DNA from: Candidatus Omnitrophota bacterium | Lineage (GTDB): Bacteria > Omnitrophota > Gorgyraeia > Tantalellales > Tantalellaceae | Length of the DNA stretch: 41,091 nucleotides | Assembly: GCA_014728075.1 (NCBI GenBank) | Contig: WJMG01000088.1 | Span: 1 to 41,091, forward strand | Direction of reading: 5' to 3' | In this document: positions 16,134 to 26,002 of the stretch, piece by piece | Numbering within the stretch: position 1 is the first letter of the stretch | Layout: every line of letters starts with the position of its first letter | The notes under the pieces: generated by a model | What the model saw: the letters and a program-made list of their open reading frames with translations, nothing else | Told to the model about the DNA's origin: nothing | The model's database searches: none | Translations under genes and position numbers: made by a program

Positions 16134-16604
16134 TCATCCCGGGTCGCCGCAGAACACCCCCAAAACACCGAACACGATCGGCGAGGCAAAGGCCGTTGCA
16201 ACGACCACCCTCCAGCTCTTCCCCAGAACGGACGCTATCGCCGCGCCCTCGCCCGAAGCGGAATGTATATATGATGTGTGCACCGTAACGACAATGAACA
16301 GCATCAAGACGGTCAACAGCATCTGGACCAAAGGGTTGAACCTGAACAATTTTCCGGCAAGAACACTTGAAGCGAACCCGACCGCCGGAAAGATGAAAAG
16401 GTCCGCGTAAAAGGTCTCGGGAGAAAAACATCCTCTGAGCAGACCGGCGGCAAGTCCGGTAACCATGCCCTCTATCTTCCCGCCGACAATACCCGCGAAA
16501 ACGACGGCTATGAGCACCAGGTCGGGAAACCAGGGGTTCCTTATGTGCGCCTGAAAGCTTAACGACAAAGCCAGAAATATATACAGAGGTACACGGGTTC
16601 TCAT
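16134..16604 (-). CDS. mreD: Rod shape-determining membrane protein MreD
   Basis: The protein has 156 residues and is very hydrophobic, with five or so membrane helices covering most of its length. It keeps the charged PDLVLIAVVFAGIVGGKIEG region typical of MreD (usually P(D/N)L hydrophobic plus G...G). It lies in the canonical position after mreC and before mrdA. MreD helps connect MreC to the Rod complex. The start is ATG 16602-16604 with AGGAA just upstream. A 272-base gap containing a dispersed repeat and a candidate promoter separates it from mreC, unlike the usual tight mreCD spacing. Confidence 0.88.
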   Translation of the reverse strand: MRTRVPLYIFLALSLSFQAHIRNPWFPDLVLIAVVFAGIVGGKIEGMVTGLAAGLLRGCFSPETFYADLFIFPAVGFASSVLAGKLFRFNPLVQMLLTVLMLFIVVTVHTSYIHSASGEGAAIASVLGKSWRVVVATAFASPIVFGVLGVFCGDPG

Positions 16605-16636
16605 TTTCCTAACATCCTATCGCAGAATTTTTGCTC

Positions 16637-16665
16637 AAGATACGGGAAGCATATTTCAGCGTCAA
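16637..16665 (-). promoter_or_regulatory. Candidate internal promoter before mreD
   Basis: TTGACG (16660-16665), a 17-base spacer and TATCTT (16637-16642) read on the minus strand, about 33 bases from the mreD ATG. It would let mreD, mrdA and rodA be transcribed even if the repeat-containing gap blocks read-through from mreBC. Confidence 0.5.
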
Positions 16666-16730
16666 GCGTCAAGCCGGCAATTCGGTGTCCCGGCAGGCAA
16701 CTAAATGTCAAAGTATCATCCCCCGGTCTC

Positions 16731-16873
16731 GCCTCGCTGCCGAAGGCTGACACTCTGACACTAATAAGAGGCTGCCAGCTGATATCCGAAGCTGCTCCTT
16801 AGTCAACGGTCTGCCAAGCTGATAGCTGAGATCTGATATCTGACACCTGAAGGCTAAGTAGCCTCGCGCCTCC
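16731..16873. repeat. About 145-bp dispersed repeat, CTGATATCTGA family, copy 1
   Basis: It starts GCCTCGCTGCCGAAGGCTGA and contains AAGCTGATAGCTGAGATCTG, ATATCTGACACCTGAAGGCT and AGTAGCCTC. It matches the reverse complement of 28509-28670 over nearly its whole length with scattered substitutions and a few small gaps (hand alignment). It sits directly after the mreC stop codon. Confidence 0.85.
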
Positions 16874-16876
16874 GGC

Positions 16877-17653
16877 CTATTTTATACACAACACCTCTTC
16901 CTGCCTCATAGGGTCCGCGAAAGGCCTTATTACCGCGTACTGGTAAAGGCCTGTCCTGCTCTTACCGACACTGACCACCTCTCCAACGGGTATCCCTTTC
17001 GGAAATATGCGGCTGTAACCCGATGTGATGACTTCCGCCCCCGGGGATATCTCGGCGTCTATGGGGATATAAAGCATCCGCGCGCGCCCTTTCCCTTCTC
17101 CCACGACTATCCCGTTTATGCGGGTATCCTTAAGTATGCCTCCCGTCTTGAAACCCGGATGCGTCATCATCATAACCGGGCTTATGCGGCCCCCCGGGTC
17201 CACCACCTTTCCCAGAAGACCCTCCGAAGAACAGACAGCAGAGTTTTTACTTATCCCGTCCTCTTCTCCTTTATTGATCATGAAAGAGCCTATCCAGTCA
17301 TTAGGGTTCCTTGCTATGACTTCAGCTGAAACGGTCTCGAACCCGAGGTTCCTGCGGAAACCTAAAAGTTCCCTTAACCTGCTGTTCTCCTCCTCCAGGT
17401 CCTCGAACCTCGATATATTAAGAGAAAGCTCTCCTATTTCTTTTTTAAGGGACCTGTTCTCTCGGATAAGGTCTTTTTTGCTTGAAAAATACTCGCCTAC
17501 TCCGCCCAACCCCCTGGCGGGAGCCAGAAGAGCGGCTATAGCGGCATTCCTGATACCTGAAGAAGATGATGGGACAAAAATAATTACGAGGATTATCGCT
17601 ATTGCCGAGGCGGCGTAAATCCAGGATCTTTTAAGGATGAGTAGTCTAGGCAC
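16877..17653 (-). CDS. mreC: Rod shape-determining protein MreC
   Basis: The protein has 258 residues. A single N-terminal membrane helix (about 10-28) is followed by a coiled coil (about 60-100, including IRENRSLKKEIGELSLNI and FEDLEEENSRLRELLGF) and the two beta-domains of periplasmic MreC. The family phrase NPNDWIGSFMINKGEEDGI is present, as is VITSGYSRIFPKGIPVGEV near the C-terminus. MreC is the periplasmic scaffold that activates PBP2. The start is GTG at 17651-17653, because an in-frame stop lies 12 bases upstream and the nearby ATG is in another frame. The gap to mreB is only 13 bases. Confidence 0.94.
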   Translation of the reverse strand: MPRLLILKRSWIYAASAIAIILVIIFVPSSSSGIRNAAIAALLAPARGLGGVGEYFSSKKDLIRENRSLKKEIGELSLNISRFEDLEEENSRLRELLGFRRNLGFETVSAEVIARNPNDWIGSFMINKGEEDGISKNSAVCSSEGLLGKVVDPGGRISPVMMMTHPGFKTGGILKDTRINGIVVGEGKGRARMLYIPIDAEISPGAEVITSGYSRIFPKGIPVGEVVSVGKSRTGLYQYAVIRPFADPMRQEEVLCIK

Positions 17654-17666
17654 ATCGAGTGGTCAT

Positions 17667-18773
<1,107 letters not shown>

Positions 18774-18794
18774 TTATATTAATACTTAAAAAGA

Positions 18795-18823
18795 ATGGTA
18801 ACAGAATATATTTTGGTTGTCAA
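18795..18823 (-). promoter_or_regulatory. Promoter of the mreBC operon, extended -10
   Basis: Perfect TTGACA (18818-18823), a 17-base spacer and TACCAT (18795-18800) preceded by TGT read on the minus strand. The leader would be about 57 bases. The intergenic stretch 18732-18961 is otherwise AT-rich with no gene. Confidence 0.62.
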
Positions 18824-18961
18824 ACCTTTTCTATACCCATAGATGAACGGATTTAATATATTTTTAGTATCTACTCATATATTATTTCCGCTTTTTGGGT
18901 AGGTACAACACCGGGGAAAGACGCGCCGGGCTGGAGGTCCGGAGAGAAACGGCAATACAGG

Positions 18962-18982
18962 AAAAAACAGGTACATTACCTG
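18962..18982 (-). terminator. Rho-independent terminator of aroA
   Basis: A stem CAGGTA (18968-18973) with TACCTG (18977-18982) and a 3-base loop is followed on the minus strand by six T. It lies 15 bases after the aroA stop codon and separates the housekeeping transcript from mreB. Confidence 0.7.
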
Positions 18983-18996
18983 AGTGAACAGGGACT

Positions 18997-20295
18997 CTAA
19001 ACGCCGAGAAGGCGGTTCAGGTCCTCTAAGAACCCGGGATAGGAAACATCGGCACAGGCCGTACCCTCGATATCGCTTTCACCGCCGGAAACGAGTGAGG
19101 CCACAGCCATGCTCATGGCGATACGGTGGTCCCCGAAACTATTTACGGAAGCGGGATCCAGCCGTTCTTTGCCGCCGCTGATCACAAGTGTATCGTTGTC
19201 CTTTTCAAGAAGTTCGGCGCCCATGGCGGAAAGGCCCGCCTTTACCGTCATTATCCTGTCGGTTTCCTTGACCTTCAGCTCTTTTATCCCGTTTATAACG
19301 GTCTCGCCGCGCGCCATGGATGCGGCAACGCACAGAACGGGTATTTCGTCGATAAGCAGCGGTATTTCTCCCTCGTCGATGACCGTACCCTTAAGCCCGG
19401 AATGCCTGACCCTGATATCACCGGCCGGCTCCACATCCCCGTAACGGTCAACGATCTCTATATCGCCCCCCATTCTTTCAAGGACATGCAGTATACCGGT
19501 CCTGGTAGGGTTGATCCCCACATTCCTAAGTACGATCTCGGAACCCTTGACGATCAACGCGGCAACCATAAAAAAGGCGGCGCTCGATATATCGCCGGGC
19601 ACCAGTATATCCCGGGCGGTCATCTCCTTTTCTCCGGTAACGGCAGTGAAAAGGCCTTGCCTTAAGATATCCGCTCCCAGATATTCCAGTATCCTCTCGG
19701 TGTGGTCCCTGGACTGGAAAGGCTCTCTGACAGAAGTCCTTCCCCGGGCATAGAGGCCCGCCGAAAGCACACAGGACTTGACCTGCGCGCTGGCTACAGG
19801 AAGATCGTAATCTATCGCTCTGAGTGGACCGGCTCCCTTTATGATCAGAGGCGCCTGTCCCCCCCCTCGCATCGACTCTATACCCGCGCCCATGAGCTTA
19901 AGGGGCTCGATGATCCTCCCCATCGGCCTTCCGGAGAGAGAATCATCACCGGTAAGGGTAACATCGAAAGACTGCCCCGCAAGTATCCCCGAGATAACCC
20001 TCATAGTGGTCCCGGAATTACCCAGGTAAAGTTCCCCCTGGGGTTCCCTCAAGCCGCGAAGGCCTTTTCCTTCCACGATGACCTCATCGCCTTCTATCCG
20101 GATATCGATCCCGAGAGCCCTGAAAGCGTTCAGGGTGCTCATGCAGTCATCACCCCTGAGAAAATTGGTTATCCTGTATTTCCCCTTCGCTATAGCCCCG
20201 AACATGACCGATCTGTGAGAAATACTCTTATCGGGAGGAACGGTTATCTCGCCCCTTAATCCCTTTTCGGCTCTTTTTATTTTCCAGTTATTCAT
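18997..20295 (-). CDS. aroA: 3-phosphoshikimate 1-carboxyvinyltransferase (EPSP synthase)
   Basis: The protein has 432 residues, full family length. It shows the shikimate-binding VPPDKSISHRS (about 19-29), LGNSGTTMR (91-99), a SAQVKS-type loop and the C-terminal ESDIEGTACADVSYPGFLED segment, with KETDRI in between. It condenses shikimate-3-phosphate with phosphoenolpyruvate in aromatic amino acid synthesis. Its ATG is at 20293-20295; no strong ribosome-binding site is seen. Other shikimate genes are absent from the window. Confidence 0.97.
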   Translation of the reverse strand: MNNWKIKRAEKGLRGEITVPPDKSISHRSVMFGAIAKGKYRITNFLRGDDCMSTLNAFRALGIDIRIEGDEVIVEGKGLRGLREPQGELYLGNSGTTMRVISGILAGQSFDVTLTGDDSLSGRPMGRIIEPLKLMGAGIESMRGGGQAPLIIKGAGPLRAIDYDLPVASAQVKSCVLSAGLYARGRTSVREPFQSRDHTERILEYLGADILRQGLFTAVTGEKEMTARDILVPGDISSAAFFMVAALIVKGSEIVLRNVGINPTRTGILHVLERMGGDIEIVDRYGDVEPAGDIRVRHSGLKGTVIDEGEIPLLIDEIPVLCVAASMARGETVINGIKELKVKETDRIMTVKAGLSAMGAELLEKDNDTLVISGGKERLDPASVNSFGDHRIAMSMAVASLVSGGESDIEGTACADVSYPGFLEDLNRLLGV

Positions 20296-20315
20296 AGTAT
20301 ATACCGCTTCGCGGC

Positions 20316-20396
20316 AGGTTTAGATTTAGACTGAGATTTAGCAAGCCCTCGGCTTGTAAAGAGATTTTCTCAATCTCAATCTGAATCTCAATCTCT
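20316..20396. repeat. Inverted word-repeat between rluD and aroA
   Basis: The left arm (20316-20341) is made of GATTTAGA/GAGATTTAG words. The right arm (20369-20396) is made of CTCAATCTCAATCTGAATCT words and is its approximate reverse complement. Between them lies a perfect hairpin CAAGCC-CTC-GGCTTG (20342-20356). The hairpin could stop or attenuate transcription, but no T tract follows on the minus strand. Confidence 0.7.
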
Positions 20397-20419
20397 CCTA
20401 TGGTCTATTGTCCTGTCAT

Positions 20420-21346
20420 TTATCCCTTAGGGGGATCCCACTCCCCCCGTTCTATGACCCTCATCATGTCTTCGGGTACAGGCACCGTGAACTCGACCCG
20501 CCTGCCGGTATCCGGATGTGAGAAACCGAGTTTTTCCGAATGGAGGGCCTGCCTGCTCATGACCGCGGGTCCGCCGTAAGTCCTGTCTCCGAGGACGGGA
20601 TACCCTAAATGTTTCAAATGCACCCTTATTTGATGCGTCCGTCCGGTATCAAGCTCGAGTCTGAGAAAGGTGAACTTTTCAAACCTTTTCACCACATGAT
20701 AGACCGTACGGGCATTTCTCCCTTTTTCGGGATCGACGCACATTTTGCGCCTGTCCACAGGATGCCTTCCCAGGGGAGCTTCGATAACGCCGTTATCGAG
20801 CTCTACCCTCCCTTTGACAAGCGCGGCGTACTGTTTGTTTACCGTACGGTTCCTGAACTGCTTTCCCAGGGAACGCAACGCCCGGTCGTTCTTGGCCACC
20901 ACCATTACACCCGATGTATCCTTATCAAGACGGTGCACTATACCCGGCCGGAAAGCGTCCTCCGATTCAGGCAGTTTACCGCAATGAAAGAGAACGGCGC
21001 TTACCAGGGTCCCCTTCCTGTTCCCGGCCCCGGGATGGACCACCATGCCGGCGGGTTTGTTGAGCACTATGACCCATTCGTCCTCAAAAAGTATCTCCAG
21101 AGGTATGTCTTCGGGTTCGGCGTCGCTCGGTTCCGGAGGTGGTATCTCTATGTTGACCTCGTCGCCCTCCCGCGCGGTATAGTTCGGTTTCACTTTCTTC
21201 CCGTTCACCAGTACGAAACCGTCGTCGATGAGCGTCTTGACCATCGTTCTGGAATACCCGTCACCCAGCTCCAGGGCTATGCGCTTATCGATACGCCCCC
21301 CGCTATCCGCCTGCCCTATGGTAAAAATCAGTTCTTCCATAAACAT
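20420..21346 (-). CDS. rluD: Ribosomal large-subunit pseudouridine synthase, RluD/RluC family
   Basis: The protein has 308 residues. An N-terminal S4 RNA-binding domain (about 15-70, SRTMVKTLIDDGFVLVNGKK) precedes the RluA-type catalytic domain. The catalytic motif HRLDKDTSG is present with the nucleophilic Asp at D141, followed by LDTGRTHQIRVHLKHLGYPV. It isomerises uridines in 23S rRNA; the exact site cannot be read from sequence. The first ATG is 21344-21346, but the second Met at 21340 (MEELIF) may be the true start. It lies downstream of lspA and lgt across a 146-base gap. Confidence 0.93.
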   Translation of the reverse strand: MFMEELIFTIGQADSGGRIDKRIALELGDGYSRTMVKTLIDDGFVLVNGKKVKPNYTAREGDEVNIEIPPPEPSDAEPEDIPLEILFEDEWVIVLNKPAGMVVHPGAGNRKGTLVSAVLFHCGKLPESEDAFRPGIVHRLDKDTSGVMVVAKNDRALRSLGKQFRNRTVNKQYAALVKGRVELDNGVIEAPLGRHPVDRRKMCVDPEKGRNARTVYHVVKRFEKFTFLRLELDTGRTHQIRVHLKHLGYPVLGDRTYGGPAVMSRQALHSEKLGFSHPDTGRRVEFTVPVPEDMMRVIERGEWDPPKG

Positions 21347-21360
21347 CTTTCACAGGCCTC

Positions 21361-21487
21361 AGACCGCGGACCACATATTGTCAAAATTACAAGAAAAATT
21401 TACAAGGTGAAGTAGACACTAACGGGTCTTATCCCGGAAAAACCTTTTCCTTTTTCCTTATTTTTGTGGTCTGTGGTCTGTCGACCG
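21361..21487. repeat. Inverted word-repeat between lgt and rluD
   Basis: The left arm AGACCGCGGACCACA (21361-21375) and the right arm TGTGGTCTGTGGTCTGTCGA (from 21465) are approximate reverse complements built of GGTCTGT words. They flank an 89-base core with its own TTTTCCTTTTTCC run. The same GGTCTGTGGTC and GACCGTCGGCCGTGG words appear inside the giant gene at 30972-31050 and 39427-39670. Confidence 0.72.
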
Positions 21488-21492
21488 TTCAA

Positions 21493-22227
21493 CTATTTCC
21501 TACTCCTCCTGACGACCCAGAGGACGATCCCCGCGGCGGTTATGGCCAGCCCCAGCGCCTGGGAAAGGGTCAGGCCGTCGAGCGTCATCAGCGCGTCGCC
21601 TCTAAGGAAATCCAGGGAAAACCTCAAAGTTCCGTACAACACAAGGTAGGAAATGAACACAAAACCCTGAAAAGGCTTTTCCCGCTTTACAGCCAGGAGA
21701 ACAACAAAAAGCATCAAAAGCGCCCCGCTGTATAGAAGCTGTGAAGGAAAACGCGGAACCGGGTCCCCCGGGAACAAGACAGCGCAGGGGCCCGAGTACG
21801 GGTATCCGTAACAGCATCCGTTGAAAAAACACCCTATTCTGCCTATCGCCTGCCCCAGCGCGGCGTACGGCGCGACGACATCGCTGGTCCTCCAGAAAGG
21901 GAGTCTCTTGAGCCGGCATACCAGCAGCCCCCCGATCAAGGCCCCGGCCAGGGCTCCCTGTATGGCCATCCCGCCCTCATTGAAGAACAGCACTCTCACG
22001 GGATGACGAAAATAATATTCAGCGTTTATGGCGACAAAAAGAAGCCGCCCTCCTATCATCCCTCCGGCAAGGACGGCGATCATGGCGTCAAATACGCTTT
22101 CCCCGGGAAGGCCCTCCTTACGGGCTTCTCCGAGTATAAGTACGGTCGAAAGCACGAAACCCACCGCTATCATGAACCCGTAGGAATAAAGCGTTACGGG
22201 GCCGATCTGGAATAATATTCTATGCAT
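21493..22227 (-). CDS. lgt: Prolipoprotein diacylglyceryl transferase
   Basis: The product has 244 residues from the ATG 22225-22227 (MHRILFQIGPVTLYSYGFMI). An in-frame extension to 22299 translates only intergenic GGTTTAG words, so I exclude it. About seven membrane helices and the Lgt signature GRIGCFFNGCCYG are visible, along with GGMAIQGALAGALIGG. Lgt adds diacylglycerol to the lipobox cysteine of prelipoproteins in the inner membrane. It is somewhat shorter than the usual 260-290 residues but complete at both ends. It follows lspA by 58 bases, so the two sequential lipoprotein enzymes are co-transcribed. Confidence 0.94.
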   Translation of the reverse strand: MHRILFQIGPVTLYSYGFMIAVGFVLSTVLILGEARKEGLPGESVFDAMIAVLAGGMIGGRLLFVAINAEYYFRHPVRVLFFNEGGMAIQGALAGALIGGLLVCRLKRLPFWRTSDVVAPYAALGQAIGRIGCFFNGCCYGYPYSGPCAVLFPGDPVPRFPSQLLYSGALLMLFVVLLAVKREKPFQGFVFISYLVLYGTLRFSLDFLRGDALMTLDGLTLSQALGLAITAAGIVLWVVRRSRK

Positions 22228-22260
22228 AGTATTCAACTGGTAAAGGTTTAGTCTCAGGTC

Positions 22261-22280
22261 CAGGTTTAGCGCTAAACCTG
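22261..22280. repeat. Perfect 20-bp palindrome between lspA and lgt
   Basis: CAGGTTTAGCGCTAAACCTG reads identically on both strands. It is five bases after the lspA stop codon and is flanked by further AGGTTTAG words (22243-22260). No T tract follows on the minus strand. It could be an mRNA hairpin, a protein-binding site or simply the centre of an inverted word array. Confidence 0.8.
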
Positions 22281-22285
22281 AAAAA

Positions 22286-22738
22286 CTATCCCCTCTCACC
22301 TACATGTTTACCCTTGAAAAATATACTCCACGCCAGAAGAACGGCGCCTATGGTTATAAAACTGTCGGCCACATTGAACACCGGCCATACTCTGAGATCG
22401 AAAAAGTCTATTACGGCACCTACCCGCAGTCTGTCGGTAAGGTTGCCCAGGGTCCCGCCAAGGATGAAATACAGGGAAAGTTTTTCCCTGAAAACGGCGC
22501 TGTGTGACCTGCTTCTGAGGAAGTAAATAATGATACCCGACGAGATAACGGCGATCATTATGAAAAGATGAACACGGGAGGCCAATATGCCGAAAGCGGC
22601 CCCTGTGTTGTATACGAGGGTCAGGTGGAAAACATCCTTAAGCACAGGGACCGTTTCCCCGGCCTTAAGAAAATTGACGGCAAGCAACTTCGTCGCCTGG
22701 TCAAGAAGATAAATTCCACAAACTATGCAATAGGCCAA
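22286..22738 (-). CDS. lspA: Lipoprotein signal peptidase (signal peptidase II)
   Basis: The product has 150 residues with four membrane helices. Family motifs are DQATKL (13-18), NTGAAFGIL (44-52), GGTLGNLTDRL with catalytic D102, and FNVADS with catalytic D125. It cleaves the signal peptide of lipoproteins after Lgt modification. The start is TTG at 22736-22738: an in-frame TAA lies three codons upstream and no ATG fits. It begins two bases after the stop of the zinc-finger gene, so translation is probably coupled. Confidence 0.95.
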   Translation of the reverse strand: MAYCIVCGIYLLDQATKLLAVNFLKAGETVPVLKDVFHLTLVYNTGAAFGILASRVHLFIMIAVISSGIIIYFLRSRSHSAVFREKLSLYFILGGTLGNLTDRLRVGAVIDFFDLRVWPVFNVADSFITIGAVLLAWSIFFKGKHVGERG

Positions 22739-22740
22739 TT

Positions 22741-23205
22741 TTATCTGTTAGCGGACCTTTCGTGCTCTTCCTGGCACTTTATGCAGTTCTTCGCCTGGGG
22801 AACGGCTTTAAGGCGCTGTTTGGGTATGGCTCCCCCGCAGCTTTCACACTTGCCGTAAAGACCTTCGTCTATTTTTTTAATGGCTTCGTCAAGTTCAAAA
22901 AGCCTTTCGCGCTCTCCCTCGGCTAACTCCAGAGCGAATTCCCTGTCGTAGAGATCGGTAGCCATATCCGCCATATGGAAGGAATAACCCGAAAGGTCGC
23001 CGGAAGAATCCTTGAACGAGGCGTTCGACTGCCCCTGTATGCTCAGGATCTCTTCGATTATCTTAGCTTTTTCCGTTAAAAGGTCATTTCTGACGGAAGC
23101 CAGTTCTTTTTTTGAGAACCCTCTTTTCCCCGAAACGGCTTTTTGGGGAGAAGCTTTGGTTTTTTTCCCGCGTGCAGTGTTCGTGCTCTTCTTTTTATTA
23201 GCCAT
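22741..23205 (-). CDS. DksA/TraR-type zinc-finger RNA polymerase-binding protein
   Basis: The protein has 154 residues. A Lys-rich basic tail (1-35) precedes a coiled coil (about 33-115, ending LFELDEAIKKIDEGLYGK) and a C4 zinc finger with C120, C123, C141 and C144 (CESC and CIKC). DksA-family proteins insert the coiled coil into the RNA polymerase secondary channel and tune transcription, often with ppGpp. DksA itself carries acidic DxxDxA at the coil tip; here the corresponding segment reads FHMADMATDLYDRE, which may serve the same role. The long basic N-tail is atypical. The start is ATG 23203-23205 with AAGGAG upstream; it overlaps the end of ileS by 8 bases. Confidence 0.88.
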   Translation of the reverse strand: MANKKKSTNTARGKKTKASPQKAVSGKRGFSKKELASVRNDLLTEKAKIIEEILSIQGQSNASFKDSSGDLSGYSFHMADMATDLYDREFALELAEGERERLFELDEAIKKIDEGLYGKCESCGGAIPKQRLKAVPQAKNCIKCQEEHERSANR

Positions 23206-26002
23206 TATCGCTCCTTTCCGCGATCACGTTGTCACACCTCCGGCAAAGTTCGGGATGGCGCTTACTTTTTCCTACGGTTTCACTGTAATTCCAGCACCGG
23301 GGGCATTTTTCCCCGGGTGACCTGGAGACCCCTATCATTATCGGCAGCGCCGCCACTTTCTCCATTTCCTTACCGGGCGACTCGAGGACATCTGCCGCTG
23401 ACACCTTGAAAAGATAAGGGAACAATCCCGAATTTGACTCAAGAAAATCCCTCATCCCGTCATCGTCGGAGTACAGGGTAAGAGCGGCCTCAAGGGAACT
23501 TCCGATCAGCCCCTCTTCCCTTTTCACTTCCAGGACTTTCATCACGCTTTCCCTGAGGCGCAGTATCTCTTTCCACCTCCGGTCAAGCTCCGGGTCCGCC
23601 CAGGCGTCCGCCTCGCCCCGGTCCGGCCAGTCGGCCATGTGGACGCTCTGTTCCTTTTTCCTGCCCGGCACATGCTCCCACGCTTCCTCGGCCGTGAAAG
23701 CCAGTACGGGAGCCATTACCCTTACCAGCGTATCCAGTATCCTGAAAATGACGGTCTGGGCCGCCTTTCTTTCAGGGGAACACGGTGAGAGAATATACAA
23801 TATGTCCTTGGCGGCGTCAAGGTAAAAAGAACTGACCTCGTAAACACAAAAGTTGTAGACCGCCCTGTAGACCCTATGAAATTCCCATTTGGAATAATAA
23901 CCGTTAACATCCCTCAAAAGCCCCGAAAGCCTTGAAAGCATCCATCTCTCGAGTTCGGGAAGCTCTTTCCCGTCCACACAATCGTTTTCGGGGTCAAAAT
24001 CATACAGGTTGCTGATAAGGTACCTCAGTGTATTCCTTATCTTCCGGTAGCCGTCCGCCAGGCGCTCAAGTATCTCCTCCGAAAGTTTTATATCCCCTTC
24101 GTAATCACTGGAAGACACCCATAGCCTCAGAATATCTGCCCCGTACTTTCGCATGACCTCTTCCGGGCTGATAACATTGCCCACGGACTTGGACATCTTT
24201 TTACCCTCACCGTCCACCACGAATCCGTGGGTAAGCACTTTCCTGTAAGGCGGCTTTTCTTTCGTGGCCATGGCTGTTATCAGGGCCGACTGGAACCACC
24301 CTCTGTGCTGGTCGGAACCCTCAAGGTAAAGGTCGGCGGGATACGACAACTCTCTCCTGGCGTCGATGACCGCTCTGTGGCTAACGCCCGAATCGAACCA
24401 GACATCCAGAATATTGTTCTCTTTTATAAGCTCCGAGCTCCCGCAGGCCGGGCACTCGCAATTGCCGGGCATAAGGTCCGCTGCCTCTTTCTGGAACCAG
24501 ACATTGGATGTCTCTTTACGCGTCAGGGCCGCGACATTCTTGATAATATCCGCATCAGTGAAAGTCTCTCCGCAGGAAGCGCACTGAAAAGCGGGTATCG
24601 GGACACCCCAGTACCTCTGCCGCGAAAGGCACCAGTCGGGACGCTGCTTTACCATCGCTCCTATCCTGTCCTTTCCCGATGGGGGTATCCACTCAACACT
24701 GTCCTCTATCTTTTCGGATATCCTGCCCCTTAGACCGTTATGGTCAACATTCATGAACCACTGCTCCGTGGCCCTGAAGATTATAGGTTCCTTACACCTC
24801 CAGCAATGAGGGTAGGAATGGTTCATATCCTCGGTAAAGATCAGTGTCCCATCCGCCTTCATACGCTCTATTATCGTCTTGTTGGCCTTTAGAACGAATT
24901 GACCGGACAACCAGTCAATATCATCGTTGAATTTCCCGGAGTTATCAACCGGCATTATTATGGGAAGGTCGTATTTCTTTCCCGTAAAATAGTCATCCTG
25001 CCCGTGGCCGGGAGCCGTATGGACGCATCCTGTGCCTTCGTCTTTGGTGACATAATCGGCCATGACTATGGCGGACTCCCTTCCAATGAAAGGATGTACC
25101 GCTTCCGGCCACCTGGCTGACAGCTGCCTTCCGGTCAACTCTTCGGTTACGGTGTGATCCTCAAGTCCGAACTTCTCCGCGAGCGCCGGGACAAGGTCTT
25201 TCGCGAGTATAAGTTTCTCTTTCCCCGTATCTACCACGGCGTACACGAACTCCGGGTGCACGGCTACCGCGACATTAGCCGGAAGCGTCCACGGAGTAGT
25301 GGTCCATATAACATAATATATATCCTTTTCCCCTTTGGCCCTGAACTTCACGAAAATGGACGGTGAGACCTTATCCCCATACTCCACTTCCGCCTCGGCA
25401 AGAGCGGTCTCGCAGGATGAGCACCAGTTGACGGGCTTAAGGTCCTTGTAAACATAACCTTTTTCATAAAGCTCCGCCAGCGCCTCAAGAATATCAGCCT
25501 CGTAATCCTTCGTAAGAGTCAGGTAGGGGTCCTCCCAGTCGCCGAAAATACCGAGCCGCTTGAACTCTTTAGCCTGTATCCTGACGAATTTCATCGCGTA
25601 TTTATAAGCTGCCTTCCGGAATTCGACCTGGTCGATCTCGTGTTTTGAGATCTTCATCTCCTTAAGAAGGGCGTGTTCAACGGGAAGGCCGTGACAATCC
25701 CATCCCGGGACATATGGGGCCCTATACCCGTTCATGGCGTAATATTTAACACAGATATCTTTCAGTATCTTGTTAAGGACATGGCCCATGTGTATATGGC
25801 CGTTGGCGTACGGAGGGCCGTCATGCAGGATAAATGACTTTCCGGAACTCTCCCTCGCGGCGAGTATCCGGGCGTAAATATCCTCCTTTGCCCATCTTTT
25901 GATGAATTCCGGCTCCCTCTGGGGAAGGTTGGCCTTCATCGAGAAAGATGTCTTCGGAAGGTTCAGCGTATCTTTGTACCCTTTTTTCTTCGTCTCGCTC
26001 AT
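23198..26002 (-). CDS. ileS: Isoleucyl-tRNA synthetase
   Basis: The protein has 934 residues, full length for the bacterial type. The class I HIGH motif reads HIHMGH (69-74) and the KMSKS motif is at 602-606. The editing CP1 domain lies between them, with WTTTPWTLPAN and GTGCVHTAPGHGQDDY. The C-terminus ends in a zinc-binding knuckle (CPRCWNYSETVG and CRRC), a feature of the bacterial-type enzyme. It charges tRNA-Ile and hydrolyses Val-tRNA-Ile. The start is ATG 26000-26002. There is no T-box leader in the 47-base gap upstream, which holds only TTTTAACC words. Confidence 0.98.
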   Translation of the reverse strand: MSETKKKGYKDTLNLPKTSFSMKANLPQREPEFIKRWAKEDIYARILAARESSGKSFILHDGPPYANGHIHMGHVLNKILKDICVKYYAMNGYRAPYVPGWDCHGLPVEHALLKEMKISKHEIDQVEFRKAAYKYAMKFVRIQAKEFKRLGIFGDWEDPYLTLTKDYEADILEALAELYEKGYVYKDLKPVNWCSSCETALAEAEVEYGDKVSPSIFVKFRAKGEKDIYYVIWTTTPWTLPANVAVAVHPEFVYAVVDTGKEKLILAKDLVPALAEKFGLEDHTVTEELTGRQLSARWPEAVHPFIGRESAIVMADYVTKDEGTGCVHTAPGHGQDDYFTGKKYDLPIIMPVDNSGKFNDDIDWLSGQFVLKANKTIIERMKADGTLIFTEDMNHSYPHCWRCKEPIIFRATEQWFMNVDHNGLRGRISEKIEDSVEWIPPSGKDRIGAMVKQRPDWCLSRQRYWGVPIPAFQCASCGETFTDADIIKNVAALTRKETSNVWFQKEAADLMPGNCECPACGSSELIKENNILDVWFDSGVSHRAVIDARRELSYPADLYLEGSDQHRGWFQSALITAMATKEKPPYRKVLTHGFVVDGEGKKMSKSVGNVISPEEVMRKYGADILRLWVSSSDYEGDIKLSEEILERLADGYRKIRNTLRYLISNLYDFDPENDCVDGKELPELERWMLSRLSGLLRDVNGYYSKWEFHRVYRAVYNFCVYEVSSFYLDAAKDILYILSPCSPERKAAQTVIFRILDTLVRVMAPVLAFTAEEAWEHVPGRKKEQSVHMADWPDRGEADAWADPELDRRWKEILRLRESVMKVLEVKREEGLIGSSLEAALTLYSDDDGMRDFLESNSGLFPYLFKVSAADVLESPGKEMEKVAALPIMIGVSRSPGEKCPRCWNYSETVGKSKRHPELCRRCDNVIAERSDNG

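Noticed and set aside
22228-22299. N-terminal extension of Lgt
   Set aside because: The extra 24 residues translate the palindromic GGTTTAG array; Lgt homology begins at the ATG 22227.
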